Assembly (NCBI RefSeq): GCF_014200015.1 | Contig: NZ_JACHOT010000007.1 | Location: 62,001-126,000 of the forward strand | DNA length: 64,000 nt | From: Aminobacter niigataensis | Lineage (GTDB): Bacteria > Pseudomonadota > Alphaproteobacteria > Rhizobiales > Rhizobiaceae | Direction of reading: 5' to 3' | Shown: piece by piece, positions 32,134 to 40,579 of the stretch | Numbering within the stretch: the stretch's first letter is position 1 | Layout: each line of letters opens with the position of its first letter | Made by a program: the position numbers and the translations under genes | The notes under the pieces: model-generated | Database searches by the model: none | What the model was told of the DNA's origin: nothing | What the model saw: the letters and a program-made list of their open reading frames with translations, nothing else

Positions 32134-34422
32134 TTGGCTAAATCTACCGGCAAGGCGCGTACGGCAAACACCGCAACGAAGACGGCGGCCACCAAACCCG
32201 CCGGCAAGGAAAAGCCCGAAACCAGGGCAACCGCCAAGCCTGCCGCGCCGAAGGCCGAGGCCGCCAAATCGACAGCCCCGGCGAAGCCCGCCGCCAAGCC
32301 GACAGCCAAGACGACAGCTCCCGCAAGGAAGGCCGAGGCGAAAGCCGCCGCGCCAGCAGCCAAGGCGAAGGCCACGCCGGCAAAGCCCGCCAGTGCCAAG
32401 CCGGCAACGCCCAAGTCGGCTGCAACCAAGGCAAAGCCGGCCGAAACCAAGCCTGCTGCTGCCAGGGCCGAACCGGTAGCGACCGCGCCTGCTGGCAAGG
32501 TCGCACCTGCGAAGGCTGCTCCCGCCGCGCCCGCCAAGTCTGCGACCAAGCCGGTGGCTGCGAAATCCGAATCCACCAAAGCCGCCCCGGCCAAGCTTGC
32601 CGAAATGCCGAAGCCCGCAGCCAAGGCCGCGGCGCCGATGAAGGCCAAGCCTGCCGCCAAGTCTCCCGCGGCAAAGGCCAAGCCCGCCACCAAGTCTCCG
32701 GCGGCAAAGGCCGAGCCGGCGGCCAAGGCAGCCACCAAGCCCACCCCGGTCAAGGCCGGCACCAGGCCATGGCTGAAGAGCTACCCCGCCAACATGGCCG
32801 CCGAGATCGCGCCGCTGGCCTACCAGTCGATCGGCGACCTGCTCACCGCCGCCTGCCAGACCTATGCCGGCCGTCCCGCCTTCTCCTGCATGGGCAAGTC
32901 GCTGACCTATGGCGAGCTCGACCGCATGTCGACGGCGTTTGCCGCCTGGCTGCAGTCGAAGGGCCTCGCCAAGGGCGCGCGCGTGGCGATCATGATGCCC
33001 AACGTGCTGCAGTACCCGGTCGCCATGATGGCGGTGCTGCGCGCCGGCTACACCGTCGTCAACGTCAACCCACTCTACACCCCGCGCGAACTCGAGCACC
33101 AGCTCAAGGATTCGGGCGCGGAAGCCATCATCATCCTGGAGAACTTCGCCACCACGCTGCAGGCGGTCGTCGCCAAGACCGGCGTCAAGCACGTCGTCGT
33201 CGCCTCGATGGGCGAGATGCTCGGGCTCAAGGGCGTGCTGGTCAACCTGGTCGTGCGCCGCGTCAAGAAGCTGGTGCCGGCTTGGTCGTTGCCCGGCCAC
33301 GTCACGTTCATGGCAGCGCTCAAGGAGGGTTCGGGCAAGAGCCTCAAGCCCGTCGCGGTTGCCCCCGACGACATCGCCTTCCTGCAATATACCGGCGGCA
33401 CGACCGGCGTTTCCAAGGGCGCGATGCTGATCCACACGAACGTGCTGGCCAATGTCGCGCAGCTGGCGCTGTGGGTCGAGGACGCCTACACGGTGCGGCC
33501 CAAGCCGCCGCACCTGACCTTTGTCTGCGCGCTGCCGCTCTACCATATCTTCGCGCTGACGGTGAACGCGCTGATGGGCATGCAGCAAGGCGCCCTCAAC
33601 GTGCTCATCCCCAATCCGCGCGACATCCCCGGCTTCGTCAAGGAACTGGGCAAGTTCAACTTCAACATCTTCCCCGGCCTCAACACGCTGTTCAACGCGC
33701 TGACCAACAACGAGGATTTCCGCAAGCTCGACTTCAGCGGCCTGATCCTCTCGCTCGGCGGCGGCATGGCCGTGCAACGGCCGGTCGCCGAACGCTGGAA
33801 GAAGGCGACAGGCAACCACATCACCGAGGGCTACGGCCTGTCGGAGACCTCGCCGGTGGCGACCGCCAACAAGTGCTCGTCGCCCGACTTCACCGGCACC
33901 ATCGGCCTGCCCCTGCCCTCGACCGACATCGCCATCCGCGACGAGGACGGCAACGACATGCCGCTCGGCGAGGTCGGCGAGATCTGCATCAAGGGACCGC
34001 AGGTGATGGCCGGCTACTGGAACCGGCCCGACGAGACCGCCAAGGTGATGACGCCGGACGGCTACTTCAAGTCGGGCGACATGGGCTTCATGGACGAGGC
34101 CGGCTTCACCAAGATCGTCGACCGCAAGAAGGACATGATCCTGGTCTCGGGCTTCAACGTCTATCCCAACGAACTCGAGGACGTCGTCGCCCAGCATCCC
34201 GGCGTGCTCGAAGTCGCGGCCATCGGCGTGCCGGACGAGCATTCGGGCGAAGTGCCCAAACTGTTCGTCGTGCGCAAGGATCCCGACCTCACCGTCGAGA
34301 CGCTGATCGCCTACTGCCGCGAAAACCTGACCGGCTACAAGCGGCCGAAATACATCGAGTTCCGCACCGAGCTGCCGAAGACCAATGTCGGCAAGATTCT
34401 CAGGCGCGAACTGAGGGGTTAG
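32134..34422 (+). CDS. Long-chain acyl-CoA ligase with histone-H1-like N-terminal tail
   Basis: 762 residues from TTG 32134, chosen because a perfect GGGAGG lies five bases upstream; an upstream in-frame ATG at 32083 lacks such a site. Residues 1-209 are a low-complexity tail of Lys, Ala, Pro and Thr with repeated AAKxxPAAK units, like bacterial histone-H1-like proteins. The rest is a complete FadD-type AMP-forming ligase: QYTGGTTGVSKGAMLIHTNV (P-loop), GYGLSETSP, SGDMGFMDEAG and DRKKDMILVSGFNVYPNELE, ending PKTNVGKILRRELRG. It should activate fatty acids to acyl-CoA. The tail is not needed for catalysis in other FadD proteins; its role is unknown (anchoring to DNA, membrane or polyphosphate is possible). 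Confidence 0.9.
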   Translation: MAKSTGKARTANTATKTAATKPAGKEKPETRATAKPAAPKAEAAKSTAPAKPAAKPTAKTTAPARKAEAKAAAPAAKAKATPAKPASAKPATPKSAATKAKPAETKPAAARAEPVATAPAGKVAPAKAAPAAPAKSATKPVAAKSESTKAAPAKLAEMPKPAAKAAAPMKAKPAAKSPAAKAKPATKSPAAKAEPAAKAATKPTPVKAGTRPWLKSYPANMAAEIAPLAYQSIGDLLTAACQTYAGRPAFSCMGKSLTYGELDRMSTAFAAWLQSKGLAKGARVAIMMPNVLQYPVAMMAVLRAGYTVVNVNPLYTPRELEHQLKDSGAEAIIILENFATTLQAVVAKTGVKHVVVASMGEMLGLKGVLVNLVVRRVKKLVPAWSLPGHVTFMAALKEGSGKSLKPVAVAPDDIAFLQYTGGTTGVSKGAMLIHTNVLANVAQLALWVEDAYTVRPKPPHLTFVCALPLYHIFALTVNALMGMQQGALNVLIPNPRDIPGFVKELGKFNFNIFPGLNTLFNALTNNEDFRKLDFSGLILSLGGGMAVQRPVAERWKKATGNHITEGYGLSETSPVATANKCSSPDFTGTIGLPLPSTDIAIRDEDGNDMPLGEVGEICIKGPQVMAGYWNRPDETAKVMTPDGYFKSGDMGFMDEAGFTKIVDRKKDMILVSGFNVYPNELEDVVAQHPGVLEVAAIGVPDEHSGEVPKLFVVRKDPDLTVETLIAYCRENLTGYKRPKYIEFRTELPKTNVGKILRRELRG

Positions 34423-34450
34423 TTTCCGCTCGATCGCGATGAACACGCTG

Positions 34451-34486
34451 CCACCGTGGAGAAGTTCTCCACGGTGGCTGTTTTTT
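34451..34486 (+). terminator. Rho-independent terminator of the acyl-CoA ligase gene
   Basis: Stem ccaccgtggagaa / ttctccacggtgg, almost no loop, followed by ctgtttttt. It lies 28 bp past the stop codon and is the strongest canonical terminator in the window. Confidence 0.92.
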
Positions 34487-34560
34487 GTGGCATTCTGGCG
34501 CGGCTCACTGCGTCCCCGATCCTCAGCTGGCGAATTCGCTGGAACCGTCAGCATGGCGGA

Positions 34561-34835
34561 ACTTTCACGGCATGGATCCCCGGGTCTCCGCACTCGCTTC
34601 GCTCCTGCTCCGCCCGTGGATGACGAAGGCATCTACGCCCTAGGCAAATCGCGGACGTCGACGATTGGCACCAAACACGATCCTTTGAACATGCCTTTAT
34701 CTTTGCGGGCGCATGCCGGCATTTCCTGCCAAATGCCATCTTGGAGATTAGCCGGAAGCCTACATGCCTTCGTCATCCTCGGGCGGAGCAGGAGCGCAGC
34801 GACGTGCGGAGACCCGGGGATCCATGCCGTGAAGT
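34561..34835. repeat. Foldback element with 71-bp inverted repeats
   Basis: Arms 34561-34631 and 34765-34835 are near-perfect inverted copies. They read inward cacggcatggatccccgggt ... gctccgcccg ... gatgacgaaggca, around a centre of about 133 bp that shows no gene. Likely a non-autonomous dispersed element. Confidence 0.85.
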
Positions 34836-35244
34836 GGCAGCTGCCGCTGCGGTCCAGAATCAACGCCCAGCGCATCCCGAAACTGTCATCATCTGTCAGC
34901 AATCCGTGTGGATAGACCGTCCCCGTTTTTCAACCCCCTCTCCGCCTCCCGTATGATTCCCCTTGCGATCTTCCACGGGACTCCGGTGCGCACCGGGCAG
35001 CGGGGGGAAGCGCCGGTGCCGGGCTGGCAGGAGGTCGGATCTCCTGCTGGGTGATGAGCCCCCAAATCCGGGCCTTGCGGCGGCTGGCGGTGAAAGCCGA
35101 GGCGACTGAGCGGGGCAAGAACATCGGGCGGGGCGCGAACGTCGCGCCACATAATTACAATCGGAAGGCACGGCCTCGCGCCCCGCTTCCCGAACCTCAA
35201 ACAATAGCCAGACCGGAAACGGGGTGTGGCAAGGCGAGAACCTG
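34836..35244. other. Intergenic stretch without a supported gene
   Basis: About 400 bp between two repeat elements. Open frames occur on both strands, but none has a family-like sequence or a ribosome site. It may be decayed or repeat-derived DNA. Confidence 0.4.
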
Positions 35245-35422
35245 CCTTCTCCCCCTTGTGGGAGAAGGCAGGTTGGCGCGCAGCCCAAACATGCAAGGGG
35301 TGTTGGAAGAAATGAGAGGCGACAATAGGAAACATTGGTGGGCACCCGGAAGTCGAGCTCCGTCCAACACCCCTCATCCGACCTCGCTTCGCTCGGCCAC
35401 CTTCTCCCACAAGGGGAGAAGG
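35245..35422. repeat. Palindromic repeat, type C
   Basis: About 178 bp bounded by hairpins ccttctccccc-ttgt-gggagaagg (35245-35268) and cttctcccacaaggggagaa (35401-35422). Inner inverted pieces ggggtgttgga / tccaacacccc are also present. The right end is 4 bp from the stop codon of the CoxG-like gene, so it may act as its terminator. Confidence 0.8.
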
Positions 35423-35425
35423 GGC

Positions 35426-35878
35426 TTATGCTCCGCCCACCTTCTCGCCGAAGGTAGAGAAAAACTGCCCGGCCAGCTTCTTCGACGTCGAAGTGATCAG
35501 GCGGCTGCCGAGTTGGGCGATCTTGCCGCCGACATCGGCCTTGGCCGCGTATTTGAGGATGGTCGCGTCAGGACCGTCCTCGGTGAGCGTGACATCCGCG
35601 CCGCCCTTGGCGAAGCCGGCGATGCCGCCCTTGCCCTCGCCTTCGATGGTGTAGGAATGCGGTGGCTTGAGGTTCTTGAGCGTGACCTCGCCGGCGAAGG
35701 TCGCCTTGATCGGGCCGATCTTGAGAACCACCTTGGCGGCCATTTCGGTCGGCGACGACATCTCCAGGCTCTCGCAGCCCGGAATGCTCTCCTTCAGGAT
35801 CGCGGGGTCGTTCAGCGCCTTCCAGACCACGTCGATGGGGGCTGCGATCTTCTCTTCGCCTTCGATCACCAGAGCCAC
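35426..35878 (-). CDS. CoxG-like SRPBCC protein (CO dehydrogenase subunit G family)
   Basis: 150 residues from GTG 35878, seven bases after GGAGGG; a longer frame exists upstream but lacks such a site. N-terminus [20 protein letters not shown], then [36 protein letters not shown] and the C-terminal helix [20 protein letters not shown]: the standard CoxG/DUF1857-like layout. CoxG helps recruit or mature molybdenum hydroxylases of the CO dehydrogenase type. No such hydroxylase genes are next to it, so here it is an orphan of uncertain role. Divergent from the dehydratase. Confidence 0.88.
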   Translation of the reverse strand: MALVIEGEEKIAAPIDVVWKALNDPAILKESIPGCESLEMSSPTEMAAKVVLKIGPIKATFAGEVTLKNLKPPHSYTIEGEGKGGIAGFAKGGADVTLTEDGPDATILKYAAKADVGGKIAQLGSRLITSTSKKLAGQFFSTFGEKVGGA

Positions 35879-36061
35879 GGCAAATCCCTCCCAAATGAAC
35901 TGACCAAACGAGGGGTAACGCAGCAAATCGGGCTTGTCCATCGCGCCGGAGCCACGCCAGGCAGCGCCCTCGGCCGGCAGCCACGGCACACGCTCCGGCA
36001 TCGCGCTTGTAGCGTTTTCGTGCTTGGAATAACGATGCAGGTCGGAATACGGGAGAAATCG

Positions 36062-37864
36062 ATGGCCGGCCAAAAGACGACGAAGAAGCTCCGTTCGCAG
36101 GAGTGGTTCGACAATCCCGATAATCCCGGCATGACCGCGCTCTATCTCGAGCGCTATCTGAATTTCGGCCTGACACGCGCGGAGCTGCAGTCGGGCAAGC
36201 CGCTGATCGGCATCGCCCAGACCGGCTCGGACCTGTCACCGTGCAATCGCCACCACATCGAGCTGGCCAAGCGGGTGCGCGAGGGCATCGTCGCTGCCGG
36301 CGGCGTGCCGTTCGAGTTCCCGTGCCACCCGATCCAGGAAACCGGCAAGCGCCCGACCGCCGCGCTCGACCGCAACCTCGCCTATCTCAGCCTCGTCGAG
36401 GTGCTTTACGGCTATCCGCTCGACGGCGTGGTGCTGACCATCGGCTGCGACAAGACCACGCCGGCGCTGCTGATGGCGGCGGCGACCGTCAACATCCCGG
36501 CGATCGCGCTGTCGGTCGGGCCGATGCTCAACGGCTGGCACAAGGGCAAACGCACCGGCTCGGGCACGGTGGTATGGGAATCGCGCGAAAGACTGTCGGC
36601 CGGCGAGATCGACTACGACCAGTTCATGGACATCGTCGCATCGTCCGCACCCTCGGTCGGCTACTGCAACACCATGGGCACGGCAACGACGATGAACAGC
36701 CTAGCCGAGGCGCTGGGCATGCAACTGCCGGGCTCGGCGGCCATCCCCGCGCCCTATCGCGAGCGCGGCCAGATCTCCTACGAGACCGGCAAGCGCATCG
36801 TCGACATGGTGCGCGAGGACCTGAAGCCGTCCGACATCATGACGCGCGCGGCGTTCGAGAACGCCATCGTCGTCAATTCGGCGATCGGCGGCTCGACCAA
36901 CGCGCCGATCCACCTCAACGCGATTGCCCGCCATCTCGGCGTGCCGCTCGACAATGACGACTGGCAAAAGGTCGGCCATCATGTGCCGCTGCTGGTCAAT
37001 TTGCAGCCGGCCGGCGAATATCTCGGCGAGGACTATCACCATGCCGGCGGCGTGCCGGCGGTGGTCGCCGAACTGATGAAGGCGGGCCTGCTGCCCCATC
37101 CGGATGCGGCCACCGCCAATGGCAAGACCATGGGCGAGAACTGCGCCGGTGCCGAAAACATGGACCCCAAGGTGATCCGGCCGGTCGCCGAGCCGCTGAA
37201 GACGGATGCCGGCTTCATCAACCTCAGGGGCAATCTGTTCGACAGCGCGATCATGAAGACCAGCGTGATCTCGAAGGAATTCCGAGACCGTTATCTGTCG
37301 AACCCACGCGATCCGGAAGCCTTCGAAGGCACAGCAAAAGTGTTCGACGGGCCGGAGGATTATCACGCCCGCATCGACGACCCGGCCGAAAACATCGATG
37401 AGAACACGGTGCTTTTCATGCGCGGCGCGGGCCCCGTCGGCTATCCCGGCGGTGCCGAGGTGGTCAACATGCAGCCGCCGGCCTACCTGCTCAAGCGCGG
37501 CATCCATTCGCTTCCCTGCATCGGCGACGGGCGCCAGTCGGGCACGTCGGGCTCGCCGTCGATCCTCAACGCCTCGCCGGAGGCGGCCATCGGCGGCGGA
37601 CTGGCGTTGCTGAAGTCAGGCGACCGGGTGCGCATCGACCTCAGGAAAGGCACCGCCGACATCCTCATCAGCGACGACGAGCTTGCCCGTCGCCGCGCCG
37701 AGTTGCAGGCCAATGGCGGCTACCATTTCCCGGCGCACCAGACGCCGTGGCAGGAGATCCAGCGCGGCATGGTCGACCAGCTGTCGGACGGCATGGTGCT
37801 GAAGCCGGCAGTGAAATACCAGCGCGTCGCCCAGACCAAGGGTATTCCACGCGACAATCACTGA
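36062..37864 (+). CDS. IlvD/Edd-family dehydratase (sugar-acid dehydratase, probably arabinonate/xylonate type)
   Basis: 600 residues from ATG 36062, six bases after GGGAG. The three Fe-S cysteine motifs of the family are present: [26 protein letters not shown] and [20 protein letters not shown]. Further landmarks are [20 protein letters not shown] and [19 protein letters not shown]. The N-terminus [20 protein letters not shown] is that of pentonate/hexonate dehydratases rather than dihydroxy-acid dehydratase IlvD. It removes water from an aldonate to give a 2-keto-3-deoxy acid. No sugar transporter or aldolase gene adjoins it, so the exact sugar is not assignable. Confidence 0.9.
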   Translation: MAGQKTTKKLRSQEWFDNPDNPGMTALYLERYLNFGLTRAELQSGKPLIGIAQTGSDLSPCNRHHIELAKRVREGIVAAGGVPFEFPCHPIQETGKRPTAALDRNLAYLSLVEVLYGYPLDGVVLTIGCDKTTPALLMAAATVNIPAIALSVGPMLNGWHKGKRTGSGTVVWESRERLSAGEIDYDQFMDIVASSAPSVGYCNTMGTATTMNSLAEALGMQLPGSAAIPAPYRERGQISYETGKRIVDMVREDLKPSDIMTRAAFENAIVVNSAIGGSTNAPIHLNAIARHLGVPLDNDDWQKVGHHVPLLVNLQPAGEYLGEDYHHAGGVPAVVAELMKAGLLPHPDAATANGKTMGENCAGAENMDPKVIRPVAEPLKTDAGFINLRGNLFDSAIMKTSVISKEFRDRYLSNPRDPEAFEGTAKVFDGPEDYHARIDDPAENIDENTVLFMRGAGPVGYPGGAEVVNMQPPAYLLKRGIHSLPCIGDGRQSGTSGSPSILNASPEAAIGGGLALLKSGDRVRIDLRKGTADILISDDELARRRAELQANGGYHFPAHQTPWQEIQRGMVDQLSDGMVLKPAVKYQRVAQTKGIPRDNH

Positions 37865-37895
37865 GGGATCGCCGCGCGGGAACCAGACGCATTGG

Positions 37896-38183
37896 TCAGT
37901 CGAGTTGCGACAGCAGCTGATCTTTCGAACGGCTCGCCGGCGTGCCGGCGCAGATTGGCTGGGCGAGCACCTCGGCAAGCACCGTGCGCCGGTTGGCGTC
38001 GGCGCGTTCGGCGTAGTGGCCGAAATGCTGCGCGGCGGCAGCAGCAGCACCGACACCAAGCACCAGGGCCGCGGCGAACACCGCAGCCCATCGCAGCATG
38101 CGACACCAGCCTGACGCCACAGCGAGCAGCCGCCGCCATATGGCGACCATCGCAAGCATCAGGCCGGCCAGCGCGCAGCACAT
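37896..38183 (-). CDS. Small hypothetical membrane protein
   Basis: 95 residues if begun at ATG 38183, or 67 from ATG 38099. It has two hydrophobic segments (ALAGLMLAMVAIW and WAAVFAAALVLGVGAAAAAA) and a polar end ICAGTPASRSKDQLLSQLD. It lies directly downstream of the DUF899 gene on the same strand. The ribosome sites are weak. No family recognised; composition is plausible for a real protein but not decisive. Confidence 0.4.
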   Translation of the reverse strand: MCCALAGLMLAMVAIWRRLLAVASGWCRMLRWAAVFAAALVLGVGAAAAAAQHFGHYAERADANRRTVLAEVLAQPICAGTPASRSKDQLLSQLD

Positions 38184-38188
38184 ATCGC

Positions 38189-38971
38189 TCAGACGTGCTT
38201 GCCGCAGCCGCAATCGGCCGGGTGATAGCGGCCCGTCGGCTCGACCATGCCGCCCTTGCCATACATGTCGTGCGGCCGCACCCAGCTTGTCAGGTCGTTG
38301 GAAGTCCCGTTTTCGTTGCGGCCCTTGGGCATGGCATCGAGAATGCCGTAGGCACCAAGATACATTTCGCTGCCGCGGCCGAAGTTGGCATAAGTCAGGA
38401 ATATCTGGCCGTTATCGTCCTTGTAGAAGACGCTGTCGCCGGAGAGATCCTCGATCTCGAAGTCGAGCGGGCCGAAGTTATAGGTAGCCTTCTTCGCCAC
38501 CAGTTGCTCGGGTGTGTAGGAAACATTGAAGTCGAAGTTGAAGTCACTGCCGTAGGACGAGACGAAGCGCGCGCGCCAGCCCATGCGCGCCTTCAGCGCC
38601 TCGATTTCCACAATCGGCGCACGCGCCACGGCGACGTAGCTGACGTCGTGATTTTCGAGATGCACGAGCACGCCTTCGGCATTGTCGAGCTCGAACGAGC
38701 AGCCGACGCAGTGGTGTTGCTGGCCCGGGCCCATCATGAAATGCTTGATGAACAACTGGCTGCGGCCAGCGAACAGGTCGGATAGTGACAGCCGGCCCTC
38801 GGGCCCGTCGAAGAAGTATGGCTTGTCGATCCGAACCCAGGGCAGTTCGCGCCGCTCGGCGCTGAGTTGGTCACGAGCGCGGGTCATCGCCTTTTCCTTG
38901 GCGAGCAACGCGCGCCGCGCCACCACCCACTGCTCTTTCGATACGATTTCATGCTGCATCTTGCTCTCCAT
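38189..38971 (-). CDS. DUF899 thioredoxin-like family protein
   Basis: 260 residues. It begins at ATG 38971 or, more typically for the family, at the Met four codons later (MQHEIVSKEQWVVARRALLA). Family landmarks include RRELPWVRIDKPYFFDGPEG, the Cys motif HHCVGCSFELDN, YGSDFNFDFNVSYT and DDNGQIFLTYANFGRGSEM. The C-terminus has an extra metal-binding-like GCGKHV. DUF899 proteins are predicted thioredoxin-fold enzymes of unknown substrate, common in soil bacteria. It heads a minus-strand cluster of small detox/stress-type genes. Confidence 0.9.
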   Translation of the reverse strand: MESKMQHEIVSKEQWVVARRALLAKEKAMTRARDQLSAERRELPWVRIDKPYFFDGPEGRLSLSDLFAGRSQLFIKHFMMGPGQQHHCVGCSFELDNAEGVLVHLENHDVSYVAVARAPIVEIEALKARMGWRARFVSSYGSDFNFDFNVSYTPEQLVAKKATYNFGPLDFEIEDLSGDSVFYKDDNGQIFLTYANFGRGSEMYLGAYGILDAMPKGRNENGTSNDLTSWVRPHDMYGKGGMVEPTGRYHPADCGCGKHV

Positions 38972-39045
38972 CGTTTGGACACAAGTTTCCTATCGGCCGC
39001 AGGATTGCGGCCGTCATGCTCGGCTTCAAACTGTCAGTGCGTGGG

Positions 39046-39495
39046 CTACAGGTAGGACGTCACCGCCGGCGGCCTGTCCCAGGCGTCGTTGCGACCGTCC
39101 TCGAAGATGATCGGAATGGCGGCCAATTCTTCGGGCGGAACGTCATCAAGGCAGGCGATGTTCACGGCGTGGAAATCGCCGCCCATCGGCTCGAAGCTCG
39201 CGGTGGCGAAGGGATGGACGCCGCAGCGGCTGCAGAAGGTGTGGCGGATGGCGGCCTCGCCGAAGCGGTATTCGGTCAGCATGTCGGCTCCAGAAGTGAC
39301 GCGGAAACCGGACGGGCGGGCAAAACCCTTCCAGAACCGCGTCTTGGCGCACCAGGAGCAATTGCAGCGGAAGCTCGACGTCCACCAGACACCGTCGAGT
39401 TCTGGCTTCGAGCGCTGGCCCTCGGGCGCGAGATCGAGCTGGCATTCGAAATGGACTGCTCCGCAATGGCAGCTGCCGCGATAGGATTTCAGCAT
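39046..39495 (-). CDS. GFA-family (glutathione-dependent formaldehyde-activating/CENP-V) protein
   Basis: 149 residues from ATG 39495, five bases after GAGGAGC; a longer start at 39519 is less likely. Zinc-binding cysteines occur in the family order: GSCHCGAVHFEC, CNCSWCAKTRFW and FCSRCGVHPFATAS. Members related to Gfa bind glutathione or S-hydroxymethylglutathione, but most are not true formaldehyde enzymes. It neighbours the AHSA1/ArsR pair on the same strand. Confidence 0.9.
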   Translation of the reverse strand: MLKSYRGSCHCGAVHFECQLDLAPEGQRSKPELDGVWWTSSFRCNCSWCAKTRFWKGFARPSGFRVTSGADMLTEYRFGEAAIRHTFCSRCGVHPFATASFEPMGGDFHAVNIACLDDVPPEELAAIPIIFEDGRNDAWDRPPAVTSYL

Positions 39496-39600
39496 TCGTC
39501 GCTCCTCGGCATGGCGCATCGTTCCGAGGATCGGCGACGACCCTCGGCAAGCGCAGTTTCAAGACAGGCAGTCGTCGCGCGCCGGTCTGGCGCGCAAAAC

Positions 39601-40080
39601 TCAGACCACGGGACGGCCGGCGAGCGCGTCGGCCAGGCGATCGAGGCATTCGCCCCAACCACCCAGATGCGAGTCGCGCGTTTCGATATCGAGGAACGGC
39701 TCCTGCCGGAAGGTCAGCCGCGTTCCCGTGCCTTCGGCCACAAGCGTCACCGTCACCAGCGTCTGCCACTCGGGGTCGTAGTCCCAGGCGAAGGTGAAGA
39801 CGATCTTTTCGCCCTCGACGATTTCGCGGAACGTGCCGGACATACCGGACGACATGCTGTCATCCTGGCCGCCTGGGCCGAGGATGAGGAAGTGGTAGCG
39901 CCCACCCTTGTGGAATTCGAGTTTCTTGACGGCCGAGGTGAAGCCTTTCGGACCCCACCAGCGGGTCAGGTGCTCAGGGCTCGACCACATCTTGAAGACG
40001 AGAACCGGCGGCGCATCGAAGACCCTGGAGAATTCGAGCGAAAGCGACTGTGCTGCGACGGCGTCAGTTCTTGCGGTCAT
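39601..40080 (-). CDS. AHSA1-like SRPBCC domain protein
   Basis: 159 residues. Landmarks SRVFDAPPVLVFKMWSSPEH, LTRWWGPKGFTSAV, FREIVEGEKIVFTFAW and the C-terminal GWGECLDRLADAL match the Aha1-C/SRPBCC family that is almost always encoded next to an ArsR regulator. It overlaps that regulator by 17 bp here. Ligand and role are unknown; the two genes form a typical unit. Confidence 0.92.
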   Translation of the reverse strand: MTARTDAVAAQSLSLEFSRVFDAPPVLVFKMWSSPEHLTRWWGPKGFTSAVKKLEFHKGGRYHFLILGPGGQDDSMSSGMSGTFREIVEGEKIVFTFAWDYDPEWQTLVTVTLVAEGTGTRLTFRQEPFLDIETRDSHLGGWGECLDRLADALAGRPVV

Positions 40081-40423
40081 CCCGGTCTCCCTTGGTTTTC
40101 ACTGTCTGCAGTTCCTTGAGATAGTCGGCCATGCGGTCGAAGCTCGCATCCCAGAAGCGGCGATAGTGCTCGACCCAGTTGGCGATGTCCTTGAGCGGCC
40201 CGGCCTCCAGCCGGCACGGCCGCCACTGCGCCTCGCGGCCTCGGCTGATGAGGCCGGCGCGCTCAAGTACCTTCAGATGCCTAGAGATGGCCGGCAGGCT
40301 CATCTCGAACGGTTCTGCCAGTTCGTTGACCGTCGCCTCCCCTTGCGCCAGCCGGGCGAGAATGGCTCGCCTCGTCGGGTCGGCGAGGCTGGCGAACGTA
40401 GCATCGAGGCGATCTTCGGTCAT
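40064..40423 (-). CDS. ArsR-family winged-helix transcriptional regulator
   Basis: 119 residues. DNA-binding part LADPTRRAILARLAQGEATV then EMSLPAISRHLKVLERAGLI. It lacks the metal-binding ELCVCDL cysteine motif of arsenic sensors, so it belongs to the SRPBCC-linked subgroup. It overlaps the AHSA1 gene and probably autoregulates the pair. An AT-rich promoter (taattaacatacttgttaac) lies upstream. Confidence 0.93.
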   Translation of the reverse strand: MTEDRLDATFASLADPTRRAILARLAQGEATVNELAEPFEMSLPAISRHLKVLERAGLISRGREAQWRPCRLEAGPLKDIANWVEHYRRFWDASFDRMADYLKELQTVKTKGDRDDRKN

Positions 40424-40579
40424 TTATTTAGCACGACTGTTAATTAACATACTTGTTAACTACAGCGGACAAGTTTCTCTGTCAAGCTCGGGCCGCTAAA
40501 TGCGCCAGGCACGCGCGGCCGAGCTCCCAGAAAGCTCCATCCAGGGAGCAAACCTCCGGGAAGGAAAGAAGCAGCCTCG

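Noticed and set aside
32071-34632. 853-residue minus-strand frame opposite the acyl-CoA ligase
   Set aside because: Its Gly/Leu/Arg-rich repetitive part is the complement of the Lys/Ala/Pro tail; the ligase frame is certain.
34889-35410. 173-residue minus-strand frame
   Set aside because: Spans a palindromic repeat, low-complexity and without family motifs.
35051-36061. N-terminal extension of the dehydratase frame by more than 330 residues
   Set aside because: It runs through a palindromic repeat and antisense to the CoxG-like gene. ATG 36062 has a good ribosome site and gives the normal family length.
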